DNA of 64,000 nt from Diadophis punctatus similis (GCA_023053685.1 JALIGW010000062.1:975501-1039500); one strand, 5' to 3'. Positions 1 through 12,180 are shown, counted from the stretch's first letter. The notes: generated by a model not told the origin, from the letters alone. Made by a program: numbers and translations.

Positions 1-3000
1 GACCCAGGAGAAATTGGTAAGGACTGCACCCCCTCCCCCAAGGGAACATCGGAAGGAGCTGCCTCAGATCAGGGTCTCAGCCAGCCTCTCTTTTCTCTGA
101 AGCAAAAGGGGATCCTGGCTTTATTGTGCAGCTCAACCCCCCCAAAGAGCTCTGCGGGGCGTGAAGTTAGACTGAAAGGGATCCCTGAGAGGTTTGCAGG
201 CTGTGGCACATCAGACACAGTTGTGCCCCTGTTCCCCCTCCCCCCAATTCAGGTCAGCATGGTGGGATGCCTCCCCCCTCCCGGGGCCTTCCCTGCCACA
301 TGGGGAGGGGGGCCAGAATTGGCCTTTCCCCCACTTCCTTCTTTTTTGCAGACATGAAGAAGCTGGAGGCGTTACAGTGCAAGGAAGGTGAGTGTATGTG
401 TGGTGAGGTCCTTATTATGCATCCCTCCCCCCACAATTCCGTAAAGTTCCAATGCTGTGGCCGGGCAGTTCCAGCATTTACAAGACCCACTTCTGACCAC
501 CGGCAGCTTTTGGGAAACACACACAACAAAAGGGTTTGCACTAAAATAGATTTCACCTTGACAAGAAAAATTGCTCCTCCAAAAACCTTTCAGGAGGGGT
601 AGGTAACCCAGCCCACCCACCTAATGCTATGGGAAGCTCCCATCCCCATTATGCAACACCGCACCACACCACAACCACTTGGCCCACTTTACTGGCCGGA
701 TGCCTATTGCCAACTGGCTGCAGCCACTGAGCCAGCCCCCCAGAAAAAAGACCCTTTGGCAAAGACCCTGGCACAGAGAGCACCAACCTCTCCTGCCCTC
801 TTTCTGACCAGGTGCCCCAAACTGCAAAGAGCTCTTGAAAAGAGGAGTGGTCATGAGCGGCTTGTACACCATCTACCCCCACGACTGCCAGCCTCTGGAG
901 GTGCTGTGTGACATGGACACTGATGGAGGCGGATGGATCGTGAGTGCAGCTCTTCCCAGGCGCGGCCAAGGCGTGCAGCGCTTCTGATATCCGTGCCTTG
1001 GAGGGGGCCTTTCCTGGGGAAGGGGGTTATGCCCCATGGCAGACAAAACCAGGATTGTAACTTTGCTGCTTGCCAGGAATGGGGATGAACCAGAAACCGA
1101 ATCTTTCCTGAGGCCAGGATGGTGGCCGGAGGGACCATGGGAGGGGGTCCAGCACTTCTGGGTGGAGAAGGCTGGCCCTGAGACCCCTAAAATTTGGGAA
1201 GGGAGGATAGAGTATGATTTGGGGGCCAGCTGAGCTGGAAGGTTAAATGTCCCAATTCTCTCCCGCAGGTCTTCCAAAGGCGGTCGGACGGCTCAGTGGA
1301 CTTTTTCCGGAAATGGGATGCCTACAAGAGGGGATTTGGAAACAAGCTGACCGAATTCTGGCTGGGGAACGACAACCTTCACCGCTTGACCTCGCTGGGT
1401 GAGGGGCTTCCCCTTGCAGCCCTGAACCCTCCTGTTGCCAGGGGAGAGGGGCAAAGGGACCTCACTGGGAAGAGCCCCAAGGGGACCCTCAGGCCCCTCT
1501 GCAGATGGGGGAGGTGCAGAGATAGGATTCAGCTGGTTCAGACCGGTTTGGGCGAACTGGTTGTTATAATTCTGCCCAGTTTGGCGAACCAGCTAATCCC
1601 ACCATTGGCTCGCCCCGCCCGGCCCAGTTATTTTTAGGAGCGGCACTTCATGTCGGCACTTCCCAAGTGAAGCCAATTCTGACCCTACATAGTTCACGAA
1701 CGAGTTCTGACCCTGTTTTCCCCTCCCCACAAGGTGTGTCATCAGTTACATTCCCCAACAAAGCAATTTTGCGAGTTGTAGAGATCACTCCCCTCCAGCC
1801 ACTGTGGGTAACCCCGGGAGATGGCCTTGTCAGAGATATGGCTGTAATGTGCTTCTGTTTTTGACTGACGTATTGCCTTGCTACAGCTGCACGTTCGTTC
1901 ACATTCACATTTTTTAAAAATAAGTTTTTTTATTTTTAAAACAAGACTTATACATCTTTTATGGAGAAATTGATGTCCGGATTCTTTCTCTTACATAATT
2001 TCTTATAGTCAATAATACATCTCATTTCCAGTTTCAGCCATATTCTTCTTTTTCCACATTTCTTTATCCTTGTTAATTTTTTTCTTATACATGCTTTTTA
2101 TCACATATCACTATATGCCCATTTATTATCATCTCTATTTCTCCAAACGTCTTTTAAGTTTCCCTTCTAGTTCTTTAATCCTCCATATTTACATCTTAAA
2201 TTAATTTTATAATCAAACCCCAATATTAATTTCAGTTCCAATTTCATCTACTGAAGAACCATCATCTATAGCATAATCCATCTTATTTGAATTTTACATC
2301 TATAAAAATCATTTCTTCCACAATTTTTAGTTACTAGAACAATTCATTTTGTTCACAAACACATTCTATGTCACTATACCATTATACACGCTTAATTTCT
2401 TATCTCATTTAACAATCCATTTATTTACCCATTTCTCAATATTAGCTTACTTCACATTTTGGCAGCTTGACGTACAGGTTGGCCACCAGACGTTTTTCCA
2501 GTACCTGGTGGACCAGGGGTATGTGATCGTTCATGGTCTCAGTGTAAATGAAGATGTTGGCCAAGTAGACAAGGACCCCCTTATAGAGGTGCTCATGCAG
2601 CACCTAGTTTATTAACTGCATGAACACTGCCGGGGGGCCCTGCAGTCCGAAAGGCATCACTTTGAATTGGAAGCTCCATTCATCTCCCTCCCTGATGCGG
2701 ACTCGGTAGTATGCTTCTCTGAGGTCTTATTTGGTAAAGACTTTTCCCTTGGCTAGGTGAGATAGCATGTCCTCAATGAGAGGGAGGGGGTATAGGTTGT
2801 ATACGCACATGCCATTTATATCTGTAAAGTCCCCGCATAGTCTCATAATTCCATCTTTTTTTTTCTTTGAACAGGACTGGGGCTGCAACCAGTAGCTTGG
2901 CTGGCTCAATGAACCCCCTTGCTCGGTTTTTGTCTATGTATTTGTGTATTTCTTGCATTTCCCGGGCCATCATGGTGTACAGTTTGGGTTTGGGTAGTTT

Positions 3001-5669
3001 TGGCCCAGGGTTGATTTCAATGGTGCAGTCTGTCTCACTTGGCCTTGCTCCCCCCAATAGGAACCCATCGAGCTGTTCGAACCTGATTGGGTGGACAAGC
3101 CTTTTCGCTCCAATCCCCAGTTTCAGGACCGTGGTTAGGTTGATTAGGCATCTAGTGCAGCCTGAGTCTATTAGGGCTTGAAAAGCCCCCTGGATTCCTG
3201 TTTTTGGGGCTGTGAGGTATATTGGGAAAATGAAAGGGTGGATCAGTTCACTCACCATTGGGTCGTTTTCACCCTCGTCCTCGTTGTCATAGGAATCCAG
3301 TGACTGGTCATCATTGGCTGGAGTTCCCCCCTCCCTTCGGCTGGGTGGGAAGGGAACTCTGTGGCCTGGTGGGCTTTTCGGGATGTGTCATTGGTGTGCC
3401 TGGGGGTCCGTTCTGGTGATGCCCTGGGTGGTGGCTCTGGCTTTGTTTTTGGTGCTGGAGTCACGCATGCTGATGCCATGTGACCTCCACATCTGTAGCA
3501 TTTCAGCTGGCTTCCTGGGAGAGTTGGTTTTGGGGCCAGCTGTGGTGCTGTGGCTTCCCATCGGCCTGGTGGTCACCGGTCTGGTTGTCCTCTCTCTTTG
3601 GTGTCTGGTTACTTTCTCATGTCATTGGCATGCAATCCGCCGTCGACTTTTATGGCTACTCGGAACCACTCAGAAAGTCGGCTGATCTGAGTCCCCATTG
3701 AATTTCCCCCTGAATTGGGGCGGCTCGTTCAGCGCTGCTCTTCCCTCCTCATGTTGGCCCCTGTAAGCCTGCACTTGATGTGGCTGGCAGTCTTCCTCAG
3801 CTCTAGTTCATAGAGTGGGAAGGGGCTGTCTGCCCTGGGCGGCTTGCCTGTTGCGTGGGGGAGGCACTGGCTACAGCCTCGGGCTCCTTCTCCTTCTGGT
3901 GGATGGAGAAGGGGGGCTACGTTTCCGTCTGTGTCTCCTCACTTCAAAGGGCTCAGCTGCAACCCCCTCTCTTTTGGGCAGCATGATGGCCCCTCATCAC
4001 GAAGGGTGGCCTGGTCAAATTCCTTCCTCAGCTGCTCTATGGATCTCCCCAGGGGTTCTGTCAGGGTCTTTGGGAGCCTGGCCTGTTCCCAGTCCCCCAT
4101 CCATTCCACTCTTCCTAGCTCGCTTGGGGGCCTTCCCCCACTTTGGGTGCTAGGGTGGGGGAACTTGACCTCAGCTGCTTTAGGGACTCTTTTCCACCAA
4201 TACTCATCCCTTTTTCCTTTGGTGGCTGGACCGGGCATTTTGGGTTTGATGGTCAGGGAGGGCTGCACTCCGATTGCGATTGGGCTGCTGGGTCCTGGAG
4301 GTCCCTGGTTGGAGGCAAGTTCTGCCTCTTTCTGGGTTGCCTGGAGCAGGCTCTCTTTGGATAGTCCACCCTCTGCCATGGTAGTCTGAGTTTCTCTCCA
4401 CGCACCCGAGAGGTCGGCAGAGCGACTGGAGAGTTTGGGGCTCAGGAGTCCCAGCTATTTTGATTAGTTTTGAGAGAGTTGGCTTGTTGTCAGGGTTGCG
4501 ACCGATGCCCTAATTAAATCATGAGCCTCGAGCCAAGCTTCAAAGGAAATCCAGTTATTTATTAGGAGCTTCATGTCGGCACTTCCCAAGTGAAGACAGC
4601 TCTGACCCTCCATAATTTATGATCCAGTTCTGACCCTGTTACCTCCTCACCCCAAGGTGTGTCATCAGTGACATTCTCCAACAAAGCAATTTCGCGAGTT
4701 GTAGAGATCACACCCCTCCAGCCACTGTGGGTAATCCTGGGAGACAGCCTTGACAGAGATATGGCTGCAATGTGCTTCTGTTTTTGACTGATGTGCTGCC
4801 TCGCCACAGCTGCAAGTTCGTGTTCCCATCCCCCTTGCCTATGGCAACTCGAGAGTAGGCCAGGGATGTTTGACAGTTGACAGTGAGATTACTCCGAACC
4901 GGTCAGAATTGCTGAATCCTACCTTTGCCTTTGAGGTGAGTGGCCGGGGCTGAGTGTGATGAGTGATGTTAAGTTGGCCACACCCACCCAGTCACATGAC
5001 CACCTGGACATGCCTACCCTGCCAGAGAACCGGTTGTTAAATTATTTAAATCCCACCACTGGGGAGGCACCAGAGAAACAAACCTGTGGGGCTGCGAGTC
5101 TGAGCAGTGCGCCAACTGACCCACGTGGCTGTTCTCTTCCTCCTAGGAAAGAATGAATTGCGTGTCGACTTGACTGATTTCGACAATAACCATTCCTTCG
5201 CCAAATATGCATCTTTCCAGGTGGCGGCAGAATCCAACTTGTATCGGCTAACTCTGGGCGCCTTCACAGGGGGCTCTGCAGGTGAGTCCCTGACAAAGTC
5301 CAGGGGGCTTCAGCATCCTTCCCCATGAGCCTCTTGTGCCAGTCAGGCCAATGAAGGCCTCCCTGGAGATGCTCTGAGCTGGCCTTCCAGGCACCCATCC
5401 CCCCCCTCTGCCCCACAGGTGACTCGCTCTCCTACCAAAACAACATGCCCTTCTCCACCCGAGACAAGTGGCAGGACCCCCAGAATTCCAACTGCCCTGC
5501 GTTGTACAAAGGGGCCTGGTGGTACAATAGCTGCCACTACTCCAACCTCAATGGGAGATACTGGCTGGGACAACACAAGACATTTGCCGATGGCATTAAC
5601 TGGAAAACGGGGAAAGGTTACTACTACTCCTACAAGCGCTCCGAAATGAAAATCCGGCCTGTGGCTTAG
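1..5669 (+). CDS. Gene A: ficolin/ryncolin-like lectin, 3' portion (5' exons outside the window)
   Basis: Coding exons read at 1-16 (end of a collagen exon, DPGEIG), 352-387 (neck, with [11 protein letters not shown]), 812-939, 1269-1398, 5147-5281 and 5419-5669 (stop TAG at 5667). All have AG acceptors and GT donors and join in frame. The last four exons form a complete fibrinogen-related domain, with [33 protein letters not shown] and SNLNGRYW. In the ficolin family this secreted domain binds acetylated or sugar ligands and the collagen stalk makes oligomers; in some snakes related proteins (ryncolins) occur in venom. In the P subdomain the acidic calcium loop reads [12 protein letters not shown], so one usual acidic position is occupied by Trp, and calcium or ligand binding may be altered (inference). 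The 3.7-kb intron before the ELRVD exon is enlarged by nested transposons. No frame lesion is visible. Confidence 0.9.
1517..5061. mobile_element. hAT-like non-autonomous element in gene A intron, carrying nested insertions
   Basis: The left end begins CAGAGATAGGATTCAGC and the right end finishes AAATCCCACCACTG, giving imperfect inverted termini. The flanks gggaggtg (left) and gggaggca (right) look like a decayed 8-bp target duplication, the size typical of hAT elements. An inner inverted match (GCTGAATCCTACC, ending near 4927) follows the nested LTR element. The same insertion sits in the same intron of gene B. Confidence 0.6.
1636..4882 (-). mobile_element. Ty3/gypsy LTR retrotransposon remnant (gag-pol, minus strand) in gene A intron
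   Basis: On the minus strand a full LTR (4498-4882, TGTCA...TGACA ends) precedes gag-like sequence (about 4380 to 3300) with a CCHC-like knuckle [12 protein letters not shown] near 3470-3510. An aspartic-protease segment follows with [13 protein letters not shown] (near 3140-3190), then a reverse-transcriptase segment with [13 protein letters not shown] and [13 protein letters not shown] (2727-2870). A partial second LTR lies at about 1636-1905. Frames are broken and most of pol, including RNase H and integrase, is missing. The base string gtgag directly follows the LTR at 4883-4887 and matches the 5-bp duplication seen complete around the gene B copy. The AT-rich stretch 1905-2460 has no recognisable gene. 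Confidence 0.8.
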
Positions 5670-5791
5670 GCGGCCCCCTTCAGTTGATGGGGCTCTTTGT
5701 TTCTGAGGGGTTCCAAAGGGCCTCTAGTCCATCCCCTCTGCTTTTGATTTGCTACTTTGATAGAGACCTTGCATTTTTCAAAATTCACATG

Positions 5792-5888
5792 ATTAAATGA
5801 TCTTGCAGTGTGGGTGGGGTGGGGGAGCTTTTCTATTTGTCCCCCTTCAGCTCTACTGGAGTTGAGCAGCCAATGAATGTTAAATAAA
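5792..5888 (+). promoter_or_regulatory. Polyadenylation signals of gene A
   Basis: ATTAAA occurs at 5792, about 120 bases after the stop codon, and AATAAA at 5883 within a short taaa run. The ATTAAA position is conserved in gene B at 37361. Which one is used cannot be told from sequence. Confidence 0.5.
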
Positions 5889-6120
5889 TAAATAAAAATA
5901 TGATCTCCAACCCAGCTGATGGTCTTCAAGTTTCCTTTATTCCAAGGGGATAAAATCTCAGGAAGGGTTCTGAGCACCTAAACACACAACCAGAAAGACT
6001 TGGCACATTCCAGGTGGTTCATCCAAGCGCTTGCCTGCTGAGGCTAACAAGAACAAGGAATTCCAGCTGGTGGGGTCCAGGAGGAGGGTTTTCTCTGCCT
6101 TGGCTCCTGCCCTTTGGAAC

Positions 6121-6703
6121 CCCCCAGAAGTGGGAATCTGATCTTATTATATTATTGGTGACATTTATATACCGCCTCACAGTGCAAGCACTCTCTAAGC
6201 GGTTTACACCAGTAAGCAATGTATATTTATATTGCCCCCAACAATCTGGGTCCTCATTTTACTTACCTCGGAAGGATGGAAGGCTGAGTCAACCTTGAGC
6301 CGGTGAGATTTGAACTGCTGACCTGCGGATCAGTCAGCTGAAGTGGCCTGTAGTACCCCACTCTAACCGCTGCGCCACCTCGGCTCTTATCTTCTGCAGG
6401 AGCCCAAAGACCTGGTTCTTCCAGAGAGCATCTCACTTGTTGGAAGAAATATAACTCTCTGGTTGAGGTTCCATGTGGGGAGAAAGATACTGGAAACATG
6501 GAGGCTTACTGGAAAGATAGTTTATTGATGGACAGGACTACATGGGTTTGAGGTCCTGGGCAGCTGAATATGCGCAGAGTGAGAGTTATTTATACCCTCT
6601 CTTGAGCCTTGCCCTTGAGCTTCCTGTTCCTGTGGCAAGGACATGTATTCTATGAATGAAAAATATTTAATTCTTCTAGGAGGGGTGACTTCGCTCACAC
6701 TGG
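6121..6703. mobile_element. Insertion block specific to unit 1, including a SINE at 6150-6386
   Basis: The flanks of this block are contiguous or nearly so in unit 2 (about 37690-37745). A tRNA-derived SINE in minus orientation occupies about 6150-6386. Read on the minus strand it opens with gagccgaggtggcgcagcgg (A-box-like) and contains gttcaaatctc-type B-box sequence. The rest (6390-6703) resembles 44400-44960 and looks LTR-like, but I cannot name it. Confidence 0.6.
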
Positions 6704-6789
6704 AGGTAGTTGACGAATTAAGAGGCAATCCTCCCTCCCCCCTCCATGCACACTGTTCTCTCCCTCCCCATCTTTTAACAGTCATTGCA

Positions 6790-7190
6790 TTTTGATCGTG
6801 ATTTCCATCTTTATTCTTTTAGAAATATTTATCTGTTAGGATTTTAATGTTTTAATGCTGTAAAGTGCTCAGAGCCATTTCCATATGAGGTGGGTGGCAA
6901 ATAAATTTAATTAATAGATATATAAACACCCCCTCCCCAAGAAACAGGACAGAAAGAACAAGCCAAGACAAATCCATGGAAACAAACTTATGAAAAAGAT
7001 CCCACATTCTTTTGGGCTTGAAAAAGGTTTATTTAGTCTTCTGCACAGAAAAAGGCTTTGACCTCTCCTTATTGGTCTCCTTTGGCTATCTTGGAGGATG
7101 GGGACTAGAAGCCCCATAAATCTGCATCCCTCTTCAGCTGCCTCTGAGCCACTGGGTAGCTGGGTAAGGAAGCCACAGCTGCAGAAGCCC
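6790..7190. repeat. Downstream flank of gene A, shared with unit 2, no gene seen
   Basis: This stretch aligns closely with about 37830-38230 downstream of gene B. It contains short AT-rich runs and fragments but no credible coding exon or RNA gene. Confidence 0.5.
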
Positions 7191-7194
7191 AAGA

Positions 7195-7800
7195 ATAAGA
7201 GAAGAGTTGGACGGGATTCCTGAGGTCCTCTAGTCCAACCCCCTGCCCAAGGCAGGAGATCCTGTACAATTCCGGACAAATGGCTGTCCATGTCACGATG
7301 TGAATATTGTCAGTTTGTGCATCTCTATGTTTTTCTACTGTTTCTTGTATCTATGGTCAAGCAGACGTATGATATATTCTATTACGCATGTCTGCATTCC
7401 AGTGGTTTCCTCCTTTCCTTTCTCACTGCCATTTCTACCAAGGTAGAAGTGATTTATTTCATTAGCCGATAAAATGTAGTCCTAATAAGAATTCTTTATT
7501 ATTTTTCTACTGAAATAAATATTTTGTTAATTAGATTTGAATCTCGGGTTTTATTTTCTAAGTAAGTATGTTTTCACAGAGGCCACGATCCATCGACCTA
7601 CGGAGGACTGATTATCTTAACAGTCCAGCCTCATCTTGCAAACCTCCAGTGATGGAGCACCCACAACTTCTGGAGGCAAGACGTTCCCTGGTTCTCCCTG
7701 TCAGGAAATTTCTCCTTAATTCCAGATTGTATCTCTCCTTGACATGGTTTCTAGCCGTTACTTCTTGTCTGGCCCTCAGGGGCTTTTGGAGAAGAAAAAT
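7195..7800 (-). mobile_element. CR1 LINE 3' end, minus strand, interrupted
   Basis: The minus strand carries the CR1 3' landmarks: the motif around gggttggactagaggacctc (7225-7250), then the upstream part with ccagaagttgtgggtgctcc (7640-7680). In unit 2 (38230-38520) the two parts are continuous. Here about 340 bases (7293-7630) are inserted between them. Confidence 0.7.
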
Positions 7801-8490
7801 CCCCTTGAAATGGTGTTTGTTCCCAATCCAAGTGGGCGTCCATCAGAGCTGGGGCTGCAAATGCCAAAAGGGGAAATATGCTCCCCAAAAGGAACCCCCA
7901 ACATTCACCCAAGAGGCTGAAATTGGGCTCTAGCAGCCTTCCAAGAGAACGCCTGGCCTCCCATCGCAAGGGGGGGGGGACATCTGATCCACAGGTCCTC
8001 TGAGCTTAAAGGGGGCAGAAGAGTGTGGTCCAGGGTGGGGGACTTCCATAGAACAGCCAAGACCACTCCAGTACCTGAGTGGACACAAGCAGAGGCTCAG
8101 TCCAGCACCCTCCACCCCCATAACCTGCTGTGCAGAGATGTCCTCCTTGCCCTACTCTATTTATCCAGGCACAGCTCTTAGAATAACTTTATTGTCCCTT
8201 TGAATGTACTGAATATCGTAGTGAATATTGTCAGTTGTATGTCTATGCAGGGTGATGCACCCCTATCCTAATATTATGGTACATTCCAATACAAGCAGAA
8301 CACATGATATCATCTTGTATGCATGTTCACATTCCTGATCCACCATTGATCACTTTTGACTTGGCTCTTGACCTGAACGGTCGCGTTTTCTTCGCAAAAA
8401 TGTAATTATTCAGGATTTATTGTTTTTGTACCAGAATAAATATTTTCTATTAGACTTTTAATCTCGGCTTTATTTCTAACTGTCTGAATT
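7293..8490. repeat. Pair of related unclassified segments (7293-7630 and 8210-8490)
   Basis: Both segments run from gaatattgtcagtt to aataaatatttt followed by an atctcgg-ttta stretch, so they are copies of one family. A third copy is at about 40970-41250 in unit 2. The AATAAA near the end suggests LTR or LINE 3' sequence, but no open frame supports a family. Confidence 0.45.
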
Positions 8491-9117
8491 CCAAGTAAAA
8501 GATCCAAATCGCCTCTATGAGATTTATTCTCACCTTAACAGATCAGCATACATTAAAATGAAATTGCATACAGCTCTCAAAGGGTCATCACCCCCAATAT
8601 ACAGCACAATACGAGCCCTCCCCTGACCTAGGAGAGTGGGGGGCTTACCCAGTGCAAGAACCACCAGGCCCTTCAGGCTCACGAAGAAAGTCTCAAAACT
8701 ACACAGTCCTGCAGTGCTGAAGGGAGATGCCCAGGGACAGAGTCATTTCTGGCCCCATCCTCCCCCCAAGCTTCTCTGCCCCAAGGGAAGCCTTTCCCTC
8801 CTCTACCTCTTCATCCCCTCCTTCAGTTCTCTCCATCCATCCTCAACAGTTCAACCAGAGAGTTAGTTGGGGAGCAAAACTCTGCGTCATGGCATCCACC
8901 CACCCCAAGGTCTCCAGTCAGCCCCCCACCCCACCCCCAACCTCCTTGCTTGCCTCTAGGCAGGGATCCCAAGATGTCTGAGGCTTTGAAGAAGAAATGG
9001 GAGGATCCCGTTGTGTCTCTGGGGTTCTCGGGCAATGTTTGGCCCAACATCCTGAAAGGAAACCCTCTCACTTCTTCTGGGCTTTTGGAAACTCATGTAC
9101 AGCTAAGGGGGGAGGGA

Positions 9118-9335
9118 TCTTATGTCCCTTATTCTACATATTAGCTGGGAAGTTCCCACTCTGGTCCAACTGATTGTCACCAACAGGTTGCTCCTGATTA
9201 GTCCTGGTTCAAGCCAGGGCTATCCTATTTAAACCCCAGCCACACTGGGGTCATCACTGTTGTTTCACACCATTACCTAATAAAGAGCTGAAGCCACTTC
9301 ATCGTCTCCTGCCTCTTCAGTATGAGAACCTAACA
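9118..9335 (+). mobile_element. LTR with adjacent polypurine tract, plus strand (gypsy-2 family)
   Basis: A polypurine run (ctaaggggggaggga, 9103-9117) is followed by an LTR-like unit ending in gaacctaaca. The reverse complement of the same LTR and polypurine tract lies at 49040-49255 next to integrase sequence, which identifies it. The segment is absent from the corresponding position in unit 2 (about 41880). Confidence 0.75.
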
Positions 9336-9470
9336 GCTCCTGTGGCCTAGAGGTGGAGCTCTTGCCTCACAATCAGGAGGTTGTGAGTTCTATCCTAGGT
9401 AGAGGCAGTCTCCTGCTTGGGCAGGGGGTTGGACTAGATGACCTGCAAAGTCCCATCCAACTCTGAGTGT
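9336..9470 (+). repeat. tRNA-derived SINE with CR1-like 3' end
   Basis: The head contains gtggcctagaggtgg (A-box-like) and ggttgtgagttctatcc (B-box-like). The tail contains gggttggactagatgacctg, the CR1 3' end. This is the usual build of a SINE mobilised by a LINE. It is not a tRNA gene, because no cloverleaf is kept. Confidence 0.7.
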
Positions 9471-9483
9471 TCAAATTAGTTCA

Positions 9484-9625
9484 AATTAGTAGGTAGCCCT
9501 TGACTTACAACAGTTCATTTAGTGACCATCTGAGGTTTCAACGGCACCAAAACAAATGACGAATGACTGTTTTTCACACTTTTGACCATTGCGGTATCCC
9601 CAAGGTCATGAGATCAAAATTCAGA
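9484..9625. mobile_element. DNA-transposon fragment (aggtagcccttgacttac end)
   Basis: The terminal string aggtagcccttgacttacaa and the inner sequence match 41880-42020 in unit 2. The opposite end of the same family (gtaagtcaaggactaactgta) closes the element at 14650-15452, which supports inverted termini. Confidence 0.55.
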
Positions 9626-9640
9626 TGCTTGGTAGCTGAC

Positions 9641-10016
9641 AGGACAGGACAGGACAGGATAACTTTATTGACTAAGTGTGATTGGACGCACGAGGAATTT
9701 GTCTCTGGTGCATAAGCTCTCAGTGCTCATACAAACAACAAAGTGATATAATCATGAGATTCCAACAGGAGAAGGTAAAAGGAAAGATGAGAAGGATAAC
9801 AATAATACAGTCCCACTACAAGGGTAAATGTCCTTAGGCATGAGATAGTGTTGTGGGAATTAGCTGTTTGGCAGAGTGATGGCATGGGGGCAAAACTTTC
9901 TTTGTAACTAGTTGTTTTGACATGCCATGGTCTGTTGTGGTGTCCCAAGGAAAGGAGTTGAAAGAGTTCATGTCCAGGATGTGAGGGGTCTGTAGATATT
10001 TTCTCAGCTTCATCCG
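9641..10016 (-). mobile_element. CR1/L3-type LINE 3' fragment, minus strand, with (GACAG)n tail
   Basis: The sequence after a short ggacaggaca run (9641-9660), aactttattgactaagtgtg, matches the 3' end seen at 24120, 42575 and 58565. There the tail is (AATAG)n. The body is diverged and carries no long frame. Confidence 0.65.
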
Positions 10017-10019
10017 ACT

Positions 10020-10800
10020 CCATCAGGGCTCATCAGCACATCAGAGAAGGATGCCTCCTCCTGCTGGGATGACCGACTCTTCTCTCCTCTGCAGAAACTG
10101 GCTATAGTGGAGGAGTGCAGGCTCAGGGCACTGAGTGGTCCTCACCAGCAAACCCCCAGCCCAGTTGGGAAAGGGAGAAGACCCTGACTCTTGATATAGG
10201 GGCCCCTATGGATGGCTCCCTTCCTGCCAGCCAGAGGGCAAATACCAAGCCCTGTTTGTCAAATAAACCCAAAAGGCAGCAATCAAAACCTTTCTGTGTG
10301 GCCTTCCTCATTCCTCTTTTGCAGAAGGTGATCCACCGGTCCTGCTGGCCAACCCTGCCTCTCCTTGGGTTGAGCAGCTCCTTCCCTCCTTCACATGTGC
10401 TTGGCTTGGGGCTGGGGCACTGTTGGCTCTCTTGGCCCCAGCCCAGCAGAACCACTTCAATCACCCGCCTTTCCACCAGTAAACACAAGGGACAGGCATG
10501 CGTTTGTCCATCATGAATCTCACAATACATAAAGTGCTCAGAGAAACAATAAAAGGCTCCTCTCCCCTTCACTAGAAGAGGCCAAATCCGGCAAGTAGCA
10601 AGACTGGTTGATTGGTCGTTCTATGGCCTGGTGGATTACTTTATTGATTAATGCATAAAACAACTTTATTTGGAGTAGACCCTTGAAAGGGTCAAATGCC
10701 CATTTCCCAATTAGAGACACATTTTGCATTCTGGCTTGTGCCAAAACCAGGCGCTGGTCTGGATTCAGTGCCCTTAAAGGTGCCACCCCATTTCAGCAAT
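10020..10800. repeat. Non-coding stretch, partly shared with 15640-15830
   Basis: The segment around 10020-10200 (with catcagcacatcagagaa) recurs near 15650-15830. The remainder shows no exon with splice sites and no recognisable element. The ORFs here are short and overlap on both strands. Confidence 0.4.
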
Positions 10801-10805
10801 TCTCT

Positions 10806-11290
10806 GTTGTTTTTAATTTATTTATTCATTTTATTTATTATTTCGTCAAGCATATATAAAATTACAGTAAAAGTATAAACATGTATACATGAGACGATTT
10901 TGAGTACATGGGAACATCAGGACAGGGATGGTAGGCACGATGGTGTGCTTATGCACGCCCCTTACAGACCTCTTAGGAATGGGGTGAGGTCAGCAGTAAA
11001 CAGTCTAAGGTTAACGTTTTGGGGATTTGAGGATGAAACCACAGAGTCTGGTTGTGTATTCCAGGCATTGACCACTCTGTTGCTGAAGTCGTATTTTCTG
11101 CAATTGAGTTTGGAGCGGTTTACCTTCAGTTTGTAAATATTGTGTGCTCATGTATTGTTGCGGTTGAAGCTGAAGTAGTCGTTGATGGGTAGGACATTGT
11201 AGCAGATAATTTTATGTGCTACACTGAGGTCAGACCTAAGGCGGCATAGTTCTAAATCGTCCAAGCCCAAAATTTCAAGTCTGGTGGCAT
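10806..11290 (-). mobile_element. Probable LINE 3' region, minus strand, with (TAAA)n tail
   Basis: A (TTTA)-rich run at 10806-10840 borders about 450 bases without a frame, as expected for a reversed 3' UTR and tail. The end gtattctattgcgaaca also occurs at 42090, where the internal part is deleted. The family is not recognised. Confidence 0.45.
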
Positions 11291-11487
11291 AAGGTATTCT
11301 ATTGCGAACAATCCGAGCTTTGCAAGGCTGAAAAAGCAGCCTCTGAAATGGACCTTTGCAAGGCTAATATACTGGTTCCAGGCTGCTTTGTAAGGACGCT
11401 AGCCAGATGGATGCTGGTAGGCAGAATTTTTTTTCTTATTTTCCTCCCCAAAAACTAAGGTTCATCTTATACTCCGAAAAATGTGGT

Positions 11488-12180
11488 AATTCTTTCCACT
11501 CCCCAAGTGGCTTTTAGGGATGTTTGCTCTTATCCCTGCAGTATCTTTACACATTGGGCCACTTTTATTCCATGAGTAGTTCACAACATTGGGCAAGAAC
11601 ACCCAGGCCTTGTGCAGGCAGCCCGCTCTCGGACTTCTCAAAGACAACATCTGTGGCCAAATTCTGTAGTGGCTTTTCCAGGAGAGCCCAAAGTGTAAGA
11701 GGTGGATGCGGGAAAGAAGGAGACAGATGCAGGAGTAATTCAGCACCTTTTATTTCCCTAGGTGGTAGCAATACGAACAGCCGGCAGGCTGCCTGAGCTC
11801 GCTATTTAAAGCGCTCCGGCAGGCTAGCCGGCCACTGACAGTGGTTTATTTTTCCCACCATCAGTTTAGCCAATCCAGGAGGCGCATGCAAATTCCGGCC
11901 TCGTACCTCTGTACGTAACACAAAGGCTGAGCAAGGAAGCATCTCCTGGTTCTTTTCTGGATGGTTTTCAAGGATCTTGAAATCTGGGTTGCAATTGGAC
12001 CTTTTCCTTCTTGGAATTCACAGCACCTGACCAAACCTTCTTGTTGCCTTGTTGCTTGTAATCCTTTCAGTTATGTTGTTCATATTTCTATAAAATCAGG
12101 AAGGTTACTCTGTGGTTATTTACCTGGTTCACCTGAAGACATCTCATGCTGTAGTAGCCCCATGTTTCCCCTTGCAGCTT
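11488..12180. repeat. Low-copy duplicated non-coding module, copy 1
   Basis: This module (landmarks gggatgtttgctcttat, acacattgggccacttttat, ctgtggccaaattct) recurs at 22860-23588, 42150-42475, 52715-53446 and 56886-57283. The open frames in it are broken differently in each copy, so it is treated as duplicated non-coding DNA. Here it is split by the solo LTR at 11694-11920. Confidence 0.6.
11694..11920. mobile_element. Solo LTR with 5-bp target duplication
   Basis: A 227-bp unit begins tgtaagagg and ends tacgtaaca (TGT...ACA). It is flanked by caaag at 11689-11693 and 11921-11925. The four other copies of the surrounding module lack it, so the empty site is visible in the same window. It contains ctatttaaa, a possible TATA-type box. 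Confidence 0.85.

Noticed and set aside
6150..6386. Possible tRNA genes at the SINE heads (also 9336, 12400, 20690, 52080, 56460)
   Set aside because: A and B box-like sequences are present, but no acceptor-stem pairing or anticodon arm is kept and long SINE bodies follow.
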